Shown piece by piece: positions 10,153-22,319 of a stretch of 64,000 nt of DNA. Under the pieces are notes generated by a model, which made no database searches, had not been told where the DNA came from, and saw only the letters and a program-made list of their open reading frames with translations. Each line of letters opens with the position of its first letter. The stretch's first letter is position 1. The DNA is from Ziziphus jujuba (taxonomy: Eukaryota > Streptophyta > Magnoliopsida > Rosales > Rhamnaceae): NCBI RefSeq assembly GCF_031755915.1, contig NC_083388.1, positions 19,866,001-19,930,000 of the forward strand, written 5' to 3'. Position numbers and translations under genes: made by a program.

Positions 10153-12745
10153 ATGCCACCAAAACCCAATCCCAAACAAATCTCTAATCCCAAAACCAGC
10201 TTCTTCAAGCCTGGCTCAACCGTCGAGGTCAGTTCGGACGAGCCCGGCTTCAGTGGATCATTCTACTTGGGCACCATTGTATGCCCATCTGGGTCTGACT
10301 CATTCTTGGTCCAGTACAAAACCCTTGTGACCGACTCCTCTGAAGGGTCCAAACCCTTGAGGGAAGTGGTGCCTCTTCCTCAGCTGCGACCCCCACCTCC
10401 ATCGACGGCCAAATGGGATTTCAGAGTGGGCGATGAGGTCGAAGCAAATTACAATGATGGGTGGTGGGAAGGCGTGGTGACCGACGTTTTGGGAAACGGG
10501 AAGTTTTCCGTCTTCTTTCGAGCTTCTGAGGATCAGATTGAGTTTTCCAAGGAGGATTTGAGGCTTCACTTCAAATGGGTCAATGGAAAATGGGTTCCAC
10601 CAGTTGAAGACAATGAAAATGAAGAGGGAAAGGTGGCAAAATTTTATTTTATTTTTTTGACCTTTAATCGTCTTGTTTGTTATTGTTATTCTTTTGTATT
10701 ATTCTGGTTCTATTGCTCGCCTTGTTTGTTCAAAGAATCTATTTTCAACGCTTGAAATTTGCTTTATGGAGTGTAGGAATAAATTAAAAAAGGGGATTCT
10801 AAAAGCTATAGAAGAATATGAATCGGTAGGAAACATTTACAACCAAATCCTACATGTTCTTTTTATATCCATAGAAGTTGCTGTGAAGGTTGATATATTG
10901 ACTGTAACTTAACACACAAAATGGAAATTGCTCTGTTTTTAATCCCGTTATAATCGAATTTTAACATGTTTTAGGCAAAATGCAGATTCGTGGCTGAAAC
11001 AAGATGGGAATCTATGTTAGTTTAATAGTCCGTATTTTGTTTGGCTTTCCATCCGTGGCAGATGGGAGGGGTGCTTTGTATTTTGGAAAAACTATCACAG
11101 GAAACCTATTGCATGTGGTTTTGTTCATGCTGCTGATTGGACTATTTTTATTGGTGGATTTATATGCTTGGACTATTACCTTGTGGTGGAAATGATAATT
11201 TGGCTTTATCTGTTATTTCTTTTCATTCAAAACTAATTCTGTGCTCCAGTGATCCAGCAATGGCGGTTGAGTTTGAGAGTCCGAGAACGATTCATTCGTT
11301 GAGAGTTTATTATGATGATGCATTGTATTTCCGACATAGATTAGAGCTATATATCCATCTGCTATTGAGTTTGTCGAGATGGAGGCATTGTCCTTTTTCT
11401 CTTTCTGTTTCCCAGTTTTCCTGTTTTTGTTTTGCTTTTGCCCTGGAAGTCAGCAAGTAACAAGAATTAATAAGTCCTCTGATTATTTGCATAGTCAAAT
11501 GTCTTAATGCAACGCCTAACAAGATCTTTAAGAACAGAAGATTTATTTCTTCCTCATTATCATAGACTGCCTTTATTATTATTATTATTTTATTTTTATT
11601 TTATTTTGGGTTAAAACTCGATTATTTTTCCTGGTGGTCATCTAAACATGCTCATAATTCACAAGCTCAACTTCCCATGAACTGCAGAAAGTTCCAACAG
11701 CAAAAGAGTGTGGCAAAGAAACTAGAGAAGAGATGTTTAGCAAGGGGACTGTGGTTGAGGTAAGCAGTGATGAAGATGGTTTTCGAGGTGCTTGGTTTAT
11801 AGCAACTGTATTGGAAGCTGCAGGGAACGACAAGTTCCTTGTCGAGTACCAAAGCTTGACAACAGATGATGATTCAGAGTTTGTGAAGGAAGAAATAGAT
11901 ATACTGCACATAAGACCTTGTCCACCAGAGGAGATTGTTGTTGATAGCTTCAATTTGCTTGATGAAGTTGATGCTTTGTACAATGATGGCTGGTGGTTGG
12001 GTGTGATCTCAAAGGTTCTTAGTGGCTCAAGGTATATAGTATACTTCAGGGGTACTGAGGAGGAGCTTGAATTTCATCATTCTGAGTTGAGACTACACCA
12101 GGACTGGATTGGTGGCAAATGGGTTATGGCTTCTCGGGTATGTTTCTATAACTTTTTGTAATTTCTCTTCGAGTTGAGACTTTTTGACAATAAAAAACCA
12201 AGGTAAATGTTGAACCATTGTTAAGAATAGCTCCATTTTCCAAAAGATGGAAAATGGCTGCATTATTTTTAGCTGAAAGCAAATTCTTTAGATTCTTTTA
12301 TACTTGGCATAGTCTTATATCAAAAGAAGCTTTTGCCAGAAACCGGCTGTGTATGGAAGATAGGAAATAACAAAATGGGAAAAGATGTTGACCAAATTTT
12401 GAATGAAATGGGGAAAAAAGAAAAAAAGCCTTGCCTGCTGGCAGCTGGTTGGTATTTGTTGTTTAGTTCCTGAACTAGGTGAATCCTAGCCTAGAACTTG
12501 AATAAAAAGGGCTTGACAAAATTGTTCATGAATGCATAAATACTTCATGACAGTTCTTCGGTCAGTTGCTAACCACTCAAAACATGCCTTGGTTTCTATC
12601 AGTGTCTTATTTCCTTCTATAATATCAGTTTCATATGTGGAAGATAGATGTTAGCACAACCGATCGTTTTCCTGATTAGCAAACCAAATATTTTGTTGCT
12701 TTGGTTCAAATATTACTGATTGTGAATCATTTGCAGGCTTTTTAA
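10153..12745 (+). CDS. Plant Tudor-like (agenet) protein with two duplicated modules
   Basis: Exons 10153-10632, 11688-12137 and 12737-12745 give 312 residues with all junctions in phase 0. Two similar ~140-residue modules are visible: residues ~20-150 (GSTVEVSSDEPGFSGSFYLG; DEVEANYNDGWWEGVV; FRASEDQIEF) and ~176-305 (GTVVEVSSDEDGFRGAWF; DEVDALYNDGWWLGVI; FRGTEEELEF). Each is a pair of agenet/Tudor folds, which bind modified histone tails or other methylated peptides, so a nuclear chromatin-reader role is inferred. The tiny last exon encodes only Ala-Phe-stop; a second acceptor 22 bases further on would end Glu-Lys-Val-Asn-stop. There is no DUF724 domain. Confidence 0.85.
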
Positions 12746-13931
12746 GTTGTGATTGCAGGAGAAAGTGAACTGAGAGATTTGGTAGAGTTTGTCTCTTAGA
12801 CAACCCGATATGGAAAACAGCTAATGATCATCGTTAATTTTTTTGTACCATAACTAGAGCTCTTTGGATGTAAATTCTACATTTCTACTGCTTTTTTTAT
12901 TTTTTTTTAACGCACAGTATAACTTGGCCACTTATTGTACGGATCATATTGGAGACCAGAATTAGATACAGATGATTTTATCTTCTAAATTATTCCAAGA
13001 TAACATAGTACGATTGTTTCTTTTTCAAAACAATGTATAACTTATAGTATGTCTTAAATGGGATATCTCGTTCGTACTAGAAGATAGAACTTGCAAAAGG
13101 TTTTGGTTCAAAGTCAAAAACTTGAATTGGGTTTTACTCGAAAACGGCAGTCAACAGTACTAAAAGGTGACAATTGAGCCATTATTTCAACGCACTCTGT
13201 TCCACACAGCCATTTATTATTAAAAACTGTCCGTTTTCGACAGAGCTCTGTTCGTCACTCTCAGACGATCAGGAAATAGGGTGGTTCACCCAATTAAACT
13301 TGTAACGCTGAACTACTAGATATTTCTGGTCCTTGGTTAGGAGGTCCCATTCTTGGGTAATTTTTTAAATACTTTTTAATCTCTCACTTAAAGGTTATTT
13401 TTGCCTTGATAATTATATCAAGAAACGCGGTGACTTAGTGAAGTGTAATTGCTCTATAAGAAGAAAAGCAAACACAGGCAATTTTGAAGCGCTCCTTGGA
13501 AAGGTAAAGACAAACATTGAAAGGTATAGACAGCAAATTATGAAAAAGACAAGTCAATGATGTGATCTCATTTTTTTTTTTTCCGCCCTTTTTGCCCCAA
13601 GATGCAGCTTCTACTTCTTTGTGCAAAAATCTAAGCATGATCTTATATTTATAAAATATATAATCAGCTGAAAATACCAAATTCTTATGTAGCGAGTTCA
13701 TCTTTTTTGACTGATTAGAGATCTCTGACTAACAACCAGGCCACAATTTTCAATAAATTAAAGTAGACCATGAAACACTATTTATTATTTCATTAAAAGA
13801 TAGAACTACTAGAAGGATTCAAAAGCATCAAACAGCAACAGAAGAAAATTAAAAAACTTTTAAAAATAGAGAAAGAGCTTCTAAATGCTTCTTCTTCTTC
13901 TTCGGGTAAACACTAAAACTTATCTTGAAAT
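12746..13931. other. Convergent intergenic region
   Basis: Contains the 3'UTR of the agenet gene and the 3'UTR of the minus-strand DUF538 gene. No supported gene; poly(T) near 13571. An 88-codon minus frame at 13435-13701 has no recognisable features. Confidence 0.35.
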
Positions 13932-14429
13932 TTAGACCTCCTTGACCTCCACAGCACCACTGACACCCTTCACTTCCTGGTTTTCCTTAACATCCTTAAC
14001 AGGCTCTTCAACCTCAAAAGCTGAAACAGGGAAAGACCTTGAAAGCCCAGAAGGGGTTTTGAAAGTGATCTTCCCAGTTGGAGGATCATCCACATAAATG
14101 TCGCTGAGTGTAATCCAAACCAGGAGCTCCTTGGTCTTGACCCCAGTTAGCTTCTTGATCTTGTTTTGCTCCACATAGGCTGTGACCTCAGGTGCATAAG
14201 AAACCAGCTTCCCAATCTTGTCAAACTTGTGGGTATGGCTCTTCTTTTGCTTCATCCACACAAAGCCAGTCTCTTTCACATACCCACATTCCTCCATGTC
14301 TTTCAATGGCAAAAGCCCATTTGGGAGCCCAATTTCTTTGAGCAAGAGCTTTGATTTCTCTTGGCAAAGATCATCTCCATGGTAGAGCTCATCAGCTTTG
14401 GCCTTGTTCTCTTCTGTCACTAGAGACAT
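13932..14429 (-). CDS. SVB: SVB-like DUF538 protein
   Basis: A single 165-codon exon starting MSLVTEENKAKADELY. The DUF538 domain covers roughly residues 10-140: a helical N-terminus, LLLKEIGLPNGLLPLKDMEE, then beta-rich TGFVWMKQKKSHTHKF and TFKTPSGLSRSFPVSAF. A charged tail rich in V, K and E follows. The sequence follows Arabidopsis At1g56580 (SVB, SMALLER WITH VARIABLE BRANCHES), which affects trichome size and branching; DUF538 proteins resemble bactericidal/permeability-increasing proteins and the biochemical role is unsettled. No intron is needed. The pyrimidine-rich leader lies at 14430-14530. Confidence 0.88.
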   Translation of the reverse strand: MSLVTEENKAKADELYHGDDLCQEKSKLLLKEIGLPNGLLPLKDMEECGYVKETGFVWMKQKKSHTHKFDKIGKLVSYAPEVTAYVEQNKIKKLTGVKTKELLVWITLSDIYVDDPPTGKITFKTPSGLSRSFPVSAFEVEEPVKDVKENQEVKGVSGAVEVKEV

Positions 14430-17400
14430 ATTTTCCTCACAACCACTTTTTTCTTTTTTTGGGACTAGGGAAATTTCTTTTCTTTTCTTTTTCTCTCAAC
14501 CTTTTCAATATCCTTAGCTTGCAAGAAAATGGATAGAAAAGAAAAAGCATTGAAAAACTAGAAAATGGTGTGGGGTTCATATAGTTGCCAAGCTCAAAAC
14601 TTGCCCTTGTTTTTTCTGAAATATTTCCAAATTGCCTTTCCCATTTGCCCTTGGGTTTCTTTAAAATTACCAAAATGCAACTGGTGTGGGAATTGGGTTT
14701 TTTAGGTGAAAGGAATCGAATTATTGATCATCTGTGGGTTTGTTTAGCTCAACTAACTATTTCCCTTCGTTTTTTTTTCTGGGAAATTAATATTTTATTA
14801 TATTTCGATTTTAGTATTTATTTTTTTTTCCTTTGGGCTCTGGCAAAATGGCAATGGTGTTAGTTAGATGATATTTGGAAGCAAAAGCTAGTTGCAAAAT
14901 GTTTTCATGGCCGCCCAAAAGAAGCGAGGGCAAAGTGGTAATTCTATGAAGAAGATAGGGGCATACATGCGCGCAATTGTGTGAATTAATGACGCAGTTG
15001 GGTATTTATGGCGGAATTAAAGGATGAAGCGGTGGTGTTGAAACACTAGCGAATGGTAGTTTGCCACGTTTCATACAGTTGGCAACTCTAACCTATTTAT
15101 TGTGCAGGTGGATGTACATTGCTAAAGAAATAGGTGTATGATGATCTGGTAACTGAGTCACCATCGATTTATTTATTTATTTTGTTAAAATTTCATAGAT
15201 TGAAATCTAGGACTCTATTTAATAATCTCTAATTATCCAATTTAGTTATGTATTTTAATTAATTAGGTCAACGTTAAACACGTTTCCTCCTCAATCGAGA
15301 AAAAAAAAAAAAAAACAAACACGTGTCTTCTTTTTATTTTCATTTATTCTTTTATGTTGGAAAGTTTGAATTGTCTAAATATAGATAGATTATTTTCTTT
15401 AAATTTGATATAATCATAGATTATATTCTTAAAACTACTACGTCTTTTCTTTGTTTGGCACATTGCTCCAATAACTCTCTCTCTCTCTCTCTCTTTTGGG
15501 AAAAATAAAAGAATATTACATTGGTACTAATTATTAAGAGCCAATTCGCTCGTTCCAGAACATATTGTGTAAAAATATATTAGTTTTTTGGTAAATTTCA
15601 ACGTGGTAAGATTTTTCATTAATAGTTGTTTTTTTATAAGTTTTAAAGGATAAGAATGGTTGTTTAAAATTACACATCTCTATCAATTTGATTTTTTTAT
15701 TACATCGAAAAATAAACATCTCCTTTAAAAAAAAAAAAAACCTTTAAAATAATGTAGAAAAACACTGTCAAAGTTATTCTTTATTTTTTAAAGCTTTGTC
15801 AATAACTGTTAAATTTTTTTAAAAAATTAATAAAATATATGTAAACAAGTAATAGTCTTAAATTATTTTCTATACATTACTATTTGAAAACTAATTTTAA
15901 AATCATACATTCGGACCACCAAAATTTACACAATGATAATTTTTACTCTGCATAAGCATTAATTCATATTCACTATTATAAATGTTCTAATAAATTATCT
16001 AACTTGCCATTTTCTTACATTTCTTTCTTTTCGTTTACTTGATATATCATATACATACATATTTTTACACCTTCAAAATATTTTTACTCATCAATAGTAC
16101 TCATTTTATCTTCAATTTAAAAAAATTAAGGATAAATAAGTTTTATCATTTAGAACCATTAGATTATATATATATATATATATATTTATGTGTTAAACTT
16201 AATATAATATATAATTCAATAATTATTAATAATTAAGTTTATTTATCTTCAACTCAAAAAGTAAAAAATATTCTCGTTTGAGCCTGAATGTTCTATTTGT
16301 TCATTTTTATTTAACTAGCAAATAATGTTCCCATATGATTTGTCTCAATTATGATTTAAAAATCCCATTTACTTTCTCGTTTTAGAAAGACCCAAACAAA
16401 ATATGAAACAAAAATGAAAAAATAAAAAATAAGATAAAAACTCTAATTTTATCATCTTAAAGGCTAAACTGGCTTTATTTCCAAAAAAGAAAAAAAAAAA
16501 GGAAAAGAAGAAGTCTAAAGTAAAGTAGCCTCATTTTTATTAAATCATTTATCCTAAAAAAAATATGTACATATTATTTAATAGTTTCATCAAAACGATA
16601 ATTTTCGGAACGACGATGTTGCAGGACGTTTAGCCACCAAAATTATCCTAGACTTGGAGAAAATTTTTTTATTATAAAATAATAATAATAATAATATATA
16701 TTAAGACACTTGTTTTTGATGAATTGACTCATGAAGGATCCATGAATGGTATAAAAAACATCACTAGGACCATGGGACCAAAATCACACCAAGCTGATTT
16801 TCCATCAAAACCAATCATTTTGGGCTATTTTGGATGCACTAGGACCCTAATCACAGAACCCAAGTTCATGCAACTTTTCTTTTAGACAATCCAAGTTCAT
16901 GCGCTTTAGAACACCAAAACAGGAATGAAGTAAAGAACACATCCGTATATTTTTCTCCTTTTCTTTTGGAAATTAACAATAAAGAAGAAATTTAAAATTT
17001 AAAATAAAAAAAAAATAGAAACAAAAAACTAAAAAGGAGTGTACATAATGCCGTGACTGGTATGGATTCTTTTAGACCCTGCCTCTATGGAACCCTTTAA
17101 TGACTTAACACCACAACTAAATTCTAGTTGTTTGGTATAAGCTATCCCCATACCTCCATTTAGTGAACTTCGAACCAAACAAAATTGCATTCACTCCAAA
17201 ACCACTTTAACCTGACAACTAATTTTAATGCCAATGGATGTCACGTCTAAAATCTCCAATCAATATGGGCCCTCAATTTTTATTAGCATAACTAATACAT
17301 ATGGTATTTTATATATACACACCAGTAAAACATCAAAAATGATATGTAAATGAAATTCCTGATGAATCTTAACCAGGGAAAATACATTATAATTTCCATA

Positions 17401-18199
17401 AAAACAAATTAAAATTAGCATTTTTTTGGGTCCATAACATATCGAACAAATACTAGGTATGTTCTGAAAAATGTAATATAAACGTAAATATCAACCAACT
17501 TAATGATAAAGACATCTAGGGGCAGTTAGATCCATAATATATCAAACAACTATAAAATTCAATCTTAGCCATTGCTTCACGTGGACCTAAATAAGAGTTT
17601 TGTGGTCCTCTAAATCTCATCACTCAAAAAACATAAACATAATTGCCAAGATAAATATTCCTCTCACATACAGTTTAATGTCCAAATCATATGAATATGC
17701 AAATGTTAAAATCTTATTACACCATGTGCCTAGAGAACCTTATGCTAAAGACATGACAAAAACCAATCAACCGATTTATCTGGGTGGTTCTTTTGACACT
17801 GAATAGAATTTATCAAAGTAGGTTTTCAACTTTCAACTTCATTAACCAAACTAAGTTGGTGGGTGTTTCCAGCTCCACCTAACTAAAAGTAGTTGGTTTT
17901 CTTAAATCATTCCGAATAAACACCAAAGCAGATAAATAATAATATGGTGAGTGTAAATGAAATAACATCAATCTTGCATATGAAAGCAAAATTTACTTCT
18001 TCCAATCTGAATTGTCACTGGCTAATCTGTAAACGCAATTATATATGAACCCACATGGCCAGTTTTACATGAAGCAAATGAAAGTAATTAGAACAAAATG
18101 GAAAATTATACAAAATTGGGTGATTAAAAGAAATGATATGTAGTTGGTGAGCTCAACGTTTCTTTGAAGATGAAATATAAATGCATTATAAGGGGATCA
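14430..18199. other. AT-rich intergenic region upstream of SVB and downstream of ICP55
   Basis: 3.8 kb without a supported gene. The first few hundred bases are the promoter and leader of the minus-strand DUF538 gene; the last few hundred are the ICP55 3'UTR. Visible are a (CT)n run near 15475-15495, a (TA)n run near 16165-16185, (TAA)n near 16680 and several A-runs. A micro-insertion lies at 15276-15324. Confidence 0.4.
15276..15324. repeat. Poly(A) micro-insertion with 8-bp direct repeats
   Basis: AAACACGT at 15276-15283 and again at 15317-15324 flank a 33-bp insert beginning TTCCTCCTCAATCGAG and continuing in an A-run. The short direct repeat makes this one of the weaker members of the set. 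Confidence 0.4.
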
Positions 18200-21100
18200 T
18201 CAGCTGGAAGCAACTTTCATACTATTATTATAGCTCTGCATCCCCATTCCATGGCAAAAGTTGTTTAGCAAGGATTCTATCTGTTTAATATCTTTTGGCA
18301 TCGACCCAGTGAGCACCTGGTATTCATAATAATCTCATGTTCTTCATGAAATAAATTTTAAAAGTAAGCTTAAACAATGGGAAATTATCAATAATCATTG
18401 CCGCACAACTAATAATAACACCGAGGTAATTTAAATACCAAGGATTTTAAAGAAGATGAATACGGCAATATTATTATCATTATTGAAGTTGTATCCGTAA
18501 AGAAACAGTCAATGCCGACATCTCTTTTGGATCCAAGAATAAAAAATTTGTATAATTTTATATACTATAACGCCCATAATGACCACATAAATAATCAACA
18601 TGAACCAAGTGTCCAAGTGTGAGTTATATACCTCATATCCTGTCTCTGTAATTAAGACCTCATCCTCAATCCTTATCCCAATGCCTCGATGCCTGCATTA
18701 CATATCTTCAACATGTTAACCACATCTTAGAACATTTGAAGTCAAAAGTGTAAAAAGTTTTATGTCCCCAATCTACAGATGTACCCTTTTTAATAGAGTC
18801 TAGATTTATAGTCAGGACTACTTTGTGATGAATAATTCAAAATTGGGAGAACCATATAACTCATTGAAAACATGGAGAGTAGTACCTAACAATGAAGAGC
18901 ATGCATGTTTTATATTAGGGGATATTTAAATCTAGAGTAATAGTTTGGAACTGTTGAGGAAAACATGAAAAACCAAATGCAATGACCAACTTCAACAACT
19001 TGGCAATGACATATAAGAAAAAAAGAAATAAGAGGAATCAACTCATATAAGAGTACCAATAATCCAATATCCTACATTTAAATTTATGTGGGAAACTTTG
19101 ATCTACTTTGGATATTAGCAACAACTACAGAAAAGGATAATTTTCAAAACAGATTAGCTTGTGAAAACTTCAACAGGAGCACAACATAAAATGAAAATAA
19201 CTAAAAAATCACATAAAAAGTCACAGTTATTATCAATCTTGCAACAAAGCAGAGAATTACAGCTGGATACCTATGTAAGCTATCAGGGTGGTAAATCACT
19301 ATCGTGACATGCCATAGAAAAACCTCAAACAAAAAAGATTAAAACTAAAGATAAGAAGTCTAAGCATTCAATTTTTACTGGGATGAAGTGCTTAGTCAAA
19401 CCCTTTTACATTTTCACAGATTCTATGGATATAAGGAAATAGTTAACCAACATAACAAGGAACCAAGTCAAATTTGTGACATCTCAAATTTAACAAGGAA
19501 CAACTATTATAAGGAGATTAGCTAAAGATACCTCTCCGAACCATCAAAGAAGGATGGGATATAGATTCCTGGTTCAATTGTTATCACCTGGCCATGAACA
19601 AGAAAATGGATACATAAGTAAAAGAATACGTCAAAATGGCAATGCTAGTTCAATCAGAATTTGTTACCATAGTTTGCTTCCATACAAGTGGATAGGTATA
19701 TATTATATCAACATGCTGCTGTCTTTTTATCATTTCCAACAAACAATCTTTTACTACATCATTAAAATCAGACAATTCCATTTGAAACACATCTAATATA
19801 AATATAATGTACTTGGAATAATTTGACTAATTGGCTTCTTTCATAGAGAAGGGGAATTTTCTATCCAACTTTCAATATCATGCTTTGTGGATTTAAAACC
19901 TCACTTTTTGTACCTGTATTAGCTGTAGTATCTATACTCATGCAACATGACACAAACAAAAATCATTGAAGATTTAAATTCAGCAGAAACATAAGGGAAT
20001 CGGTAGATCCAAGCCTAATTTTACTGGAAAAGCAACATAGTTAAATGACTTCAATCTTAATATCCTATAGTGTCAATGCTGACACCCCAACAGAATATAA
20101 GGCAATACAGATAAAGATAGAACAGAATGCGCTACAAGAGACAAGTTAAAAGAAAAACAGACCAAGAAGAACTTACAACACCTGGCTTCAAAGGACGGTC
20201 ATAGCTGACTGTCCAACAATCATGGACATCCATTCCTAAATAATGACCTGGACAACAAAAAAGAGAAATAGTTCCTATCATCTTGATTAAGCAATTGACA
20301 TTTGATAAAATAGCATATTTCCAATACTTTAGAGCAATACTTATGAGAAGGCCATCTTTCATGCCTAATATTGTTTACAGAACAATCTGGAATTCATGTA
20401 AAGGGTTGCATGAAGAAACCTATGGAAGTTGGGTTCAGCTGATGATAGAGACTGCTTCCACTATCTTTCACGATTCCAATCTCTTTGAGTCCTTTGCACA
20501 GCATATCAACCTGAAGAAGTAAACAAAGTTGCAACAATTATTGACATTTATTTACATCTAATCAACAGAAAGAAGTCTAGTCAAGTGTCAAAACTGGTAA
20601 TGTATGTCAATCATAGGAAATTCCTATGTCAAATAAGTATTCCAGAAATAACCAATTTAGAGACTCCTATTACCAAAACTAATATGTTGTGTTATTTAAA
20701 TTGCTGGCCATGGAATATCAAGTATCAATGGTACGTTTAGTTAATCCTCAAACTAATAGCCAATGTTCTTCATCCAAAACTTTTTTCACAATTACATTGC
20801 AAAATTAATTCCTCAATCTGATGCAACAATGTCTGCATTATAGGGACAACGTGAATAACTCCAACATCAATTGCAAGTCTCATTGTTCATCTGTTCAACC
20901 ACTTGTCTCATTGATTCACTGATTATATTGACAATTTTGATGAATTGCCCAAGATCTCATTGCTCACTACTTAAATTACAGAAAGAAAAGTAACTATCCT
21001 ATAGATTCTCTTTTTCAAGGAAAATTAAATCTTCAAACAACAGATATATATTCAAAATTTCATATACCGAGTAGTTGTGAATTTGTCGAATGCTAGCACC

Positions 21101-22279
21101 AGGTTTGCAAAGCTTCACGCATTCCTTGTTTGTTTGCAGAATAAGATCATAAAGCTCTTCCTGAGACAGACACCTCTCAGGTATAAGACTTGACTATTAG
21201 TTCAATATGCACAAACATATAACAAAGTTTTGATACAACATAAAATTAACCTGTTCTGCAAAAATGAAAAAGCTAGAGGATTTCACAAAAATCTTGGTTT
21301 ACTCAACATAAAAGAGGGGACACAAAGATAGCACATGATCATCTTACAATCACTTAGCTATGAAGCAAGAAAAATTAAGAACAAAATATACATTATTACA
21401 CACATATTACATATTTTTGAGAACAGACTGACATGCACATACTAAAAAGGACATGCTGCATGTTTTGAAAAACATCAAACCCCTTAGGAAGGCTATGTAT
21501 TCTTTGCTACATACATGTGACCATAAAATATTTGCATCCAATTTTTCCTTTCAATATAATTTGAAGTCATGTGCTTATGATAAACATCAATAAGACTTAT
21601 ATTTTAAGTCATACTTAGCATAAGCTTTTTGTCCATCTCACAGACTATATAGAACTTATTCAATCCTGTAGAAATCGATGACAGCTAAGCCTCAACTCAA
21701 TCACATACCTTAGAAGCAGCACTACACTGTCTCAACATTACTTATGCGAAGAACTTTTCTCGATCAGATGAATAAGTCGCAAAGACAAGCCTTTTACCAC
21801 CTATCTTTTGTCATTATTTAGTCTTTCACTAATTTCATGACTTTTTCCTAGCATTACAAACAGCAGATTCAACATTTACCAGTGTTACCAGTTTAGTGGT
21901 GATGTGGAACCCAAGAAAGGGAGGGGGACAGGAGAAAATAAAGAAGGGAACAGGAGAGGAAGAGAAGCAGATGCTAGCATGTCAACTATAGGAGATTTGG
22001 ATAAAACAAAGACTGCTTATACTATACAGTAGGCTCTATGGAGATGAGAAGCAGATAAGTGCCATTTTTTATTTTTGGTCAAAAAAATAGAATAGAAGAG
22101 GAACATTTAGATGCTCATACTTGAGTAGACGTAAAGTGACCACAAGGTGGCCAGGTTCTAGTAAGATCACTGACATAGCCATGCAACTCGCACCCTATAT
22201 CCATCAGAACAAGATCTCCATCTTTAACCTACAAAACATTTATGTAATGGTTCATAAACATTTGATTATCAGCCTAATG

Positions 22280-22319
<40 letters not shown>

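Noticed and set aside
11004..11460. Two open frames inside the first intron of the agenet gene
   Set aside because: The two agenet exons join in frame across this stretch, and the frames show no homology I recognise.
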